Positions 59,179-64,000 of a DNA stretch of 64,000 nt are shown piece after piece. The stretch is from Phycisphaerales bacterium (lineage in GTDB: Bacteria > Planctomycetota > Phycisphaerae > Phycisphaerales > UBA5793). A program made the position numbers and the translations under genes. Numbering within the stretch: the first letter of the stretch is position 1; every line of letters begins with the position of its first letter. The notes beneath the pieces are model-generated. The model worked only from the letters and a program-made list of their open reading frames with translations. It was not told the origin of the DNA and did no database searches. Location: the NCBI GenBank assembly GCA_020852515.1, contig JADZAS010000002.1, forward strand, positions 248,001 to 312,000. Reading direction: 5' to 3'.

Positions 59179-60389
59179 TTGCCGCGCAGGTGCACGGCCG
59201 CGGCGCCGTCGGCCGCAGCCGTGGCGAAGATGGCCGGAAGGCGCGCAAACCGGGCGTTGAACGAATCGCCGATGGATCGGGCGACCTGTTCCGCGCTTTG
59301 AGGAGCGCACAGCACGATGGCGCAGCCGCCGAATCCGCCGCCCGTCATTCGCGCGCCCATGACGCCGCCGGCTGCGCCGAGTTGGCGGGCGGCCGCCACG
59401 ACGCAGTCGAGTTCGGCGCAAGACACTTCGTACTCATCTCGCAATGAATCGTGCGATTCGAACATGAGTTCGCCGAACGCGTCCAGTTGCCCGGCCCGCA
59501 GCGCGGCCACGGCCTTGAGCACGCGCTCGTTCTCTGTAATCACGTGCTGCGCTCGCCGGCGAATCAGCGGATCGAGGCGCGCCGCGCACGATGCGAGCAT
59601 GGGCGCATCGACATCGCGGAGCGAGTTGATCGGCCGCCCGGTGAGCCGGGCGATGGCGGTCACGGCCTGCTCGCACTGCCGCCGGCGCTGGCCGTACTCG
59701 TTCGTCGCCAGGTCATGATGCACGCCCGTGTCGATGACGAGCATGACGGCTCGATCGCGCGGCGGCATAGGCACATGCTCGATGGCGCCGCTGCGGCAGT
59801 CCAGGTGCAGGGCGTGATCGGCGCGGGCCATGATCGAGGCGCTCTGATCCATGATGCCGCATGGCACGCCTGCAAACTCATGCTCGACCCGCTGGCACAG
59901 CAGCGCCTTGTCGCGCGGCTCCAGGTTCTGGCCGCTCACCTGCTCAAGCAGCGTCGCCAGCGACACGCACAACGCCGCGCTGCTGCTGAGCCCGGAGCCG
60001 ACGGGCACGGTGCTGGCAATGATCGCAGCGATGTTGGGCAGCGCGACGCCGAGATCCTGGAACTGCCGCGCGGTGCCGCGCACATAGTTCGACCAGCCGC
60101 CACCGGCCGGTTCGATCGGCCGGGTGAAGTCCAGGTGCAGCGCCTCATCCTGCGCCAGGCTGAAGATGGTGGAGCGACCGGCATCCGAAGAGTCTGCGGC
60201 GATGGTGCACCAGCGCTCGATCGCCATGGGCAGCACGTGGCCGCCGTTGTAGTCGGTGTGCTCGCCGATGAGATTGAGCCGCCCTGGCGCCGCGACCACC
60301 CAGCGCGGCGAGCGGCCGAAGCGCGAAATGAACGCGCGGCCGGCCTGGTCGGCCACGGATTCGAGTTTCGGCGAAGCGGTCAGAGACAT
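59175..60389 (-). CDS. galK: Galactokinase
   Basis: Phosphorylates galactose. The 404-residue product has the GHMP signatures APGRLNLIGEHTDYNGG (34-50), GSGLSSSAALCVS (131-143), CGIMDQSAS and GARMTGGGFGGCAIVL. Length is close to E. coli GalK (382). The ATG at 60389 is preceded by a weak GGAG; the frame is open further upstream but there it is antisense to mutL. The remaining Leloir genes are not in this window. Confidence 0.95.
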   Translation of the reverse strand: MSLTASPKLESVADQAGRAFISRFGRSPRWVVAAPGRLNLIGEHTDYNGGHVLPMAIERWCTIAADSSDAGRSTIFSLAQDEALHLDFTRPIEPAGGGWSNYVRGTARQFQDLGVALPNIAAIIASTVPVGSGLSSSAALCVSLATLLEQVSGQNLEPRDKALLCQRVEHEFAGVPCGIMDQSASIMARADHALHLDCRSGAIEHVPMPPRDRAVMLVIDTGVHHDLATNEYGQRRRQCEQAVTAIARLTGRPINSLRDVDAPMLASCAARLDPLIRRRAQHVITENERVLKAVAALRAGQLDAFGELMFESHDSLRDEYEVSCAELDCVVAAARQLGAAGGVMGARMTGGGFGGCAIVLCAPQSAEQVARSIGDSFNARFARLPAIFATAAADGAAAVHLRGN

Positions 60390-60474
60390 CGGGCAACTCC
60401 AGCACGCGATCCGAGCCGAGTCAACCGCCGACCGCTCGCGACCCGCTCGGGCCACTTCGATACAATGCCGCCGG

Positions 60475-62295
60475 ATGCCCGAGATTCGCTCACTTGATCC
60501 ACTGCTGGTGAACCAGATCGCGGCCGGAGAGGTCGTCGAGCGCCCCGCGTCCGTGGTCAAGGAACTCGTCGAGAACTCCATCGACGCCGGCGCGCACCGC
60601 ATCCGCATCGAACTCGAGCAGGGCGGCATCGAGCGAATCGAGATCGTCGATGACGGCTACGGGATCCACGCGTCCCAACTTCCCCTGGCCGTGGCGCCCC
60701 ACGCGACAAGTAAACTCACGCGCGCCGAAGACCTGCACGCCATCGCGACCATGGGCTTTCGCGGCGAGGCACTCGCCGCCATCACTTCGGTGAGCCGGTT
60801 TTCCATCATCAGCCGCGCTGCGGGCCAGCCCAGCGGCGCCCGGCTCGATGGCGAAGGCGCTTCTCTCGCCCCCCCTGCTCCCTGCGGCTGCCCGCCAGGC
60901 ACGACCATCGTTGTTCGCAATCTCTTCTTCAACACGCCGGCGCGTCGCAAGTTTCTGCGTACGGTGCAGACCGAGTTCGGCCACATCTCCGATCTCGTCG
61001 GTCGCCTGGCCATGAGCCACCCCGCCCTGGGTTTCGTGCTCGTGCACGACGGCCGCACCGTGCTCGACCTCCCGCCCCAGCAGTCGCCGCGCCAGCGCAT
61101 CATCGAAGTGCTCGGCCGGGAACTTGAAAACGAACTGCTCGAAGTGAGCCTCGACAGCGCAGCCGTCGAGCGGCCGATCACGGTCTGGGGCTTTGTCGGC
61201 ACGCCTTCGGTCGCGCGGAGCAGCGCGCGCTTTCAGCACTTCTTCATTAATGGACGCTTCGTGCGTGACAAGACGATCGCGCACGCGCTCAAGGAGGGCT
61301 ACCGCGGCCTGCTCGATCCGACGCGCCTGCCCCTGGCGGTGCTCTACATCGAGATGGATCCGGCGCTGGTCGATGTCAACGTGCATCCGACAAAGGCCGA
61401 GGTCCGCTTCCGCGAGACCCAGTCGATCCACGGTCTGGTGCTCACGGCGGTGCGGCAGCGGCTGCTGCTGGCAGACCTCACGCCGGATGCGAGCGTCGCG
61501 CCCGCGCGCCCGTCGTTCACCTGGCCGGGCAGCGAAGCGCCGATCGTCTCGACGCAACCCAGCGCCGCGCGCGCCTTCGTCGAACATTTCAAGCAACTCG
61601 ACCCGGTGCAGCGCGGCGTCGCCTACCAGGAGATCCGCGAGGCCCTCAAGGAAGACGGCGTCGATGAGCCGGACATCTTCGCCGGAGCGCCGGCGTCCAA
61701 CGGCTCGGCGTCGCACACCGCCGTGCGCATCCTGCAGGTGCATTCGAGTTACATCGTCGTCGAAGACGCCGAAGGGCTGAGCATCATCGACCAGCACGCG
61801 CTGCACGAGCGCGTCATGTTCGAGGAACTCAAATCCCGCGTGCTCGTGGGGAGCCTTGAGTCGCAGCGCCTGCTCATGCCGGCGGTGGTCGAGGTCCGCG
61901 CCGAGCAGATGGACCTGCTCGACACCCTGGCGGGGCTGCTGGAGAAGATCGGCGTGCAGGCCGAGCCGATCGGGCCGCGCTCGATCGCGGTGCACGCTTT
62001 TCCGAGTTTTCTGTTTGAGCGGCGCGTCGATCCCGTCGTGTTTCTGACGGAACTGTTCGACCGCGCGGCTGAAGACGGCTTCTCGCCCGAGGATGAAGCG
62101 GCTCTGCACGAGGTGCTCGACATGATGAGTTGCAAGGCCGCCGTGAAAGCCGGCGACCGGCTCAGCGAAGCCGAACTGCTCGAACTGCTCAGACGCCGCG
62201 AAGCCATCGAGCGCGGCGGCAGTTGCCCGCACGGACGGCCGACGACCATCCGCATGACGCTGCGCGACCTGGAAAGGCAGTTCGGACGACGATGA
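60475..62295 (+). CDS. mutL: DNA mismatch repair protein MutL with endonuclease motif
   Basis: The 606-residue product starts MPEIRSLDPLLVNQIAAGEVVERPASVVKEL, with GHKL ATP motifs ENSIDAGA, DDGYGI, MGFRGEAL and GTTIVVRNLFFNTPARRKF. The C-terminal nicking motif DQHALHERVMFE (439-450, pattern DQHA-x2-E-x4-E) and SCPHGRPT are present, so this MutL is a latent endonuclease of the MutH-less type. TACAAT (60461-60466) is 8 nt before the ATG, with no ribosome site. Another in-frame start far upstream would overlap galK on the other strand and is rejected. Confidence 0.97.
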   Translation: MPEIRSLDPLLVNQIAAGEVVERPASVVKELVENSIDAGAHRIRIELEQGGIERIEIVDDGYGIHASQLPLAVAPHATSKLTRAEDLHAIATMGFRGEALAAITSVSRFSIISRAAGQPSGARLDGEGASLAPPAPCGCPPGTTIVVRNLFFNTPARRKFLRTVQTEFGHISDLVGRLAMSHPALGFVLVHDGRTVLDLPPQQSPRQRIIEVLGRELENELLEVSLDSAAVERPITVWGFVGTPSVARSSARFQHFFINGRFVRDKTIAHALKEGYRGLLDPTRLPLAVLYIEMDPALVDVNVHPTKAEVRFRETQSIHGLVLTAVRQRLLLADLTPDASVAPARPSFTWPGSEAPIVSTQPSAARAFVEHFKQLDPVQRGVAYQEIREALKEDGVDEPDIFAGAPASNGSASHTAVRILQVHSSYIVVEDAEGLSIIDQHALHERVMFEELKSRVLVGSLESQRLLMPAVVEVRAEQMDLLDTLAGLLEKIGVQAEPIGPRSIAVHAFPSFLFERRVDPVVFLTELFDRAAEDGFSPEDEAALHEVLDMMSCKAAVKAGDRLSEAELLELLRRREAIERGGSCPHGRPTTIRMTLRDLERQFGRR

Positions 62296-62365
62296 CTCAC
62301 GGCTCAACCGCGACCCGAAGGCTTTGCGCCGGGGAGCGAAAGAACCCGAGCACCCAGGAGACTCC

Positions 62366-63349
62366 ATGAGACAATTGCTGGAACGATGTATCGGGTGCCG
62401 TGGTCAAGTGACGCTTTGGGAGCGCAGGCCACGCGGACGCGCGAGCAGCAATCGAATCAGTTTGCCTGATCGTCCTCGCGACGGCGTGGCCCTCCGGTCG
62501 CAGAGCCTCCCTCCGGACCACGGCACCCCAACTCTCCATTGGCGCCTTCTGTGCGTTCCTGCGGCGATTTCCCTGTTGCTTAGTGCGACTGCCGCGCTGG
62601 CCCAGGGCCAGTCGGCCGCCCAGCCGACGGAGACCTCGTTCGCCGCAGCGTTCTTCCTGTCGCGCGGCTCGATCTTCGGCACGGCCATCATCTGGTTTCT
62701 GCTGGCGCTGTCGGTCTTCAGCGTCGGTCTCATGGGCTACATGTGGGTCATCAACCGCCGCGTCCACATCCTGCCCGACGGACTCGCTCAGCGCTCACGC
62801 CAACTCATCCAGACGCAGCAGTACCGCGAATTGCTCGGACTGCTCTCGGCCGATGTGAGTTACTTCGGCAAGGTGCTGGGCGCCTCGCTGCAGGAATCAT
62901 CGCACGGCTTTGGCGCGATGATCCGCGCGCTCGAGCAGGCCGCCGACGAGCACACCACCCGACGCCTGCGCCAGATTGAGATTCTCAACGTGATCGGCAA
63001 CGTCGCCCCGATGATCGGCCTCTTCGGCACGGTGTACGGCATGATTCTCGCCTTTCAGAGCATCGTCGCCGCAGGCGGGAGGCCAAGCCCCGTCGAACTC
63101 GCGGCGGGCATCGGCACCGCGCTGGTGACGACCTTCTGGGGGTTGATCATCGCCATTCCATCCGTCGCCGTTTACGCGCTGATCCGCAACAATGTCGATG
63201 CGCTCACGAGCGAAGCCATGCTGGAGGCTCAGGACCTGGTGAACCGGTTCCGCCCGAGCCAGGCGGCGCCGCCTGCCGCGTCTCCCGCGGCGCCGACGCG
63301 ACTGAACCGGCCGAGCACGCCCGGCGGCTCGGCGAATCCAGGCGCCTGA
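62366..63349 (+). CDS. MotA/TolQ/ExbB proton channel protein
   Basis: A 327-residue inner-membrane protein with three helices. A long N-terminal extension with a hydrophobic helix ending in AALAQG looks like a signal peptide preceding the ExbB core: IIWFLLALSVFSVGLMGYMWVI, then a cytoplasmic loop (HTTRRLRQIEILNVIGNVAPMIGLFGTVYGMILAF) and LVTTFWGLIIAIPSVAVYALI. The GNVAPMIGLFGTVYGMI box is diagnostic of the family. With ExbD it forms a proton-driven motor for TonB- or Tol-type energy transfer. AGGAG precedes the ATG at 62366. Two exbD-like genes follow directly. Confidence 0.92.
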   Translation: MRQLLERCIGCRGQVTLWERRPRGRASSNRISLPDRPRDGVALRSQSLPPDHGTPTLHWRLLCVPAAISLLLSATAALAQGQSAAQPTETSFAAAFFLSRGSIFGTAIIWFLLALSVFSVGLMGYMWVINRRVHILPDGLAQRSRQLIQTQQYRELLGLLSADVSYFGKVLGASLQESSHGFGAMIRALEQAADEHTTRRLRQIEILNVIGNVAPMIGLFGTVYGMILAFQSIVAAGGRPSPVELAAGIGTALVTTFWGLIIAIPSVAVYALIRNNVDALTSEAMLEAQDLVNRFRPSQAAPPAASPAAPTRLNRPSTPGGSANPGA

Positions 63350-63357
63350 GATCGAAA

Positions 63358-63846
63358 ATGCCACGCGCCCGCGCCATCCAACCCGGTGCCGCCAAGGTTC
63401 GCATGAACCTCACGCCCATGATCGACATGACGTTTCTGTTGATCGTGTTTTTCATTCTGACGTCGCAGATCAGCAACGTGGAAGTGGCCGAGGAGATCGA
63501 TCTGCCCGAGCCGCACGAATCGGTCGCAGCCGCGCCGGCCGAAGAGCACCGGATGGTGATCAATCTGATTCCCCACGCGTCGGAGCGTTCGCGCGTGGCA
63601 TCGATGAGGCTGGGCTTTCGCACACTGGCTGCCGACAGCGCCGGCCGCCGAGCGCTGCGCGATGAACTTCTCGCCGCAGTGGCCGCGGACCCGAATCTGA
63701 AGGTGGACATCCGGGCCGACCGCCAGGCCGCCTACGGCGAGGTCTACCCGATACTGCGCCTCGCCTCGGCCAGCGGCGCCAGCCGCGTGGACCTCGTGGT
63801 GGCGGCCACGCTCGACGGCGCCGGTTCGAAGGAGTCGCAGCCGTGA
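63358..63846 (+). CDS. ExbD/TolR biopolymer transport protein, copy 1
   Basis: A 162-residue protein: basic N terminus, MNLTPMIDMTFLLIVFFILTS membrane helix with the conserved Asp in MIDMTF for proton transfer, then the periplasmic part with LPEPHES and VDIRADRQAAYGEVYPILRLASASGASRVDLVV, matching ExbD. It starts 8 bp after exbB and its stop overlaps the next start (GTGA). Confidence 0.93.
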   Translation: MPRARAIQPGAAKVRMNLTPMIDMTFLLIVFFILTSQISNVEVAEEIDLPEPHESVAAAPAEEHRMVINLIPHASERSRVASMRLGFRTLAADSAGRRALRDELLAAVAADPNLKVDIRADRQAAYGEVYPILRLASASGASRVDLVVAATLDGAGSKESQP

Positions 63847-64000
63847 GCAGTCCCGCCAGCACTGGTCCGGCATCGGTCGAGACGGGCGCTTTGGCAAGCG
63901 CGTCTGAGGCGCTGGGCGGCTATCACCGGCCGCTCTCGCGGCGCCACCGCGTCGAGTCGGACCTGCGGCTGAATCTCGTCTCGATGATCGACGTCGTCTT
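63843..64000 (+). CDS. ExbD/TolR family protein, copy 2 (cut off by the window end)
   Basis: Starts at GTG 63843, overlapping the stop of copy 1 (GTGA). The first 45 residues have a Ser/Ala/Gly-rich region and then LNLVSMIDVVF, the ExbD membrane segment with the conserved Asp. The rest lies beyond the window, so only the N terminus can be read. One ExbB with two ExbD-type subunits is a known planctomycete and Bacteroidetes arrangement. Confidence 0.85.
   Translation, partial: MSSPASTGPASVETGALASASEALGGYHRPLSRRHRVESDLRLNLVSMIDVV

Noticed and set aside
60490-62367. A 625-codon minus-strand open frame
   Set aside because: Antisense to mutL with its GHKL and DQHA motifs; amino-acid composition is shadow-like.

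Overview
The window is about 64 kb of dense, GC-rich bacterial chromosome with no rRNA, tRNA, CRISPR array, transposase or integrase that I can see. It most resembles a planctomycete of the class Phycisphaerae. That is an inference from character, not from a database search: a SecA of 1285 residues with large insertions, several membrane proteins with a CxxCxY(x)n CxxCG zinc ribbon beside a membrane helix, a prepilin-like protein, secreted proteins sharing a C-terminal module, and a FGE-type sulfatase-activating lipoprotein. There is no gap above 300 bp without a gene; the longest (50888-51174, 31381-31587, 28240-28488, 11673-11922) hold promoters or nothing recognisable.

Region by region. 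1-7.1 kb: secA, lgt, a formylglycine-generating-enzyme lipoprotein, and glpX-type fructose bisphosphatase. 7.1-11.7 kb: a minus-strand run of poorly known genes (DUF4190-like membrane protein, Dabb-domain lipoprotein, DUF1015 protein, PDZ protein, coiled-coil membrane protein). 11.9-17 kb: tpiA, a SecG fused to a fibronectin type III domain, a YicC-type RNase, an APH-type kinase and an M48 membrane protease. 17-21.6 kb: Gfo/Idh/MocA oxidoreductase, zinc-ribbon membrane protein, hslU-hslV, small membrane protein. 21.5-23.3 kb: a small accessory-looking island (BFD ferredoxin, zinc-finger hypothetical, ankyrin protein). 23.4-28.2 kb: a ketosynthase-like protein lacking the catalytic triad, next to an intact ketosynthase, followed by a coupled membrane protein and two unknowns. 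28.5-36.5 kb: alpha/beta hydrolase, RNase HI, a pseudopilin with a perfect palindrome inside its promoter, a zinc-ribbon/propeller membrane protein, a GGDEF diguanylate cyclase with its coupled partner, and a secreted protein. 36.6-43.6 kb: ankyrin/zinc-ribbon membrane protein, UDP-sugar pyrophosphorylase, phoU, pdxJ, dapA, dapF. 43.6-52.1 kb: M20 hydrolase, class III aminotransferase, astA, astD, vanadium haloperoxidase, agmatinase family. 52.1-64 kb: leuS, folC, LOG protein, a second zinc-ribbon/propeller protein, galK, mutL, and exbB-exbD-exbD running off the end.

Common themes. Protein export and envelope biogenesis recur (SecA, SecG-FN3, Lgt, lipoproteins, ExbB/ExbD, M48). Nitrogen metabolism around arginine, ornithine and diaminopimelate is clustered at 41.7-52.1 kb. 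Many genes have a TAnnnT hexamer 5-8 nt before the start codon and no Shine-Dalgarno, suggesting frequent leaderless or near-leaderless transcripts. Neighbouring genes are often coupled by ATGA or GTGA overlaps.
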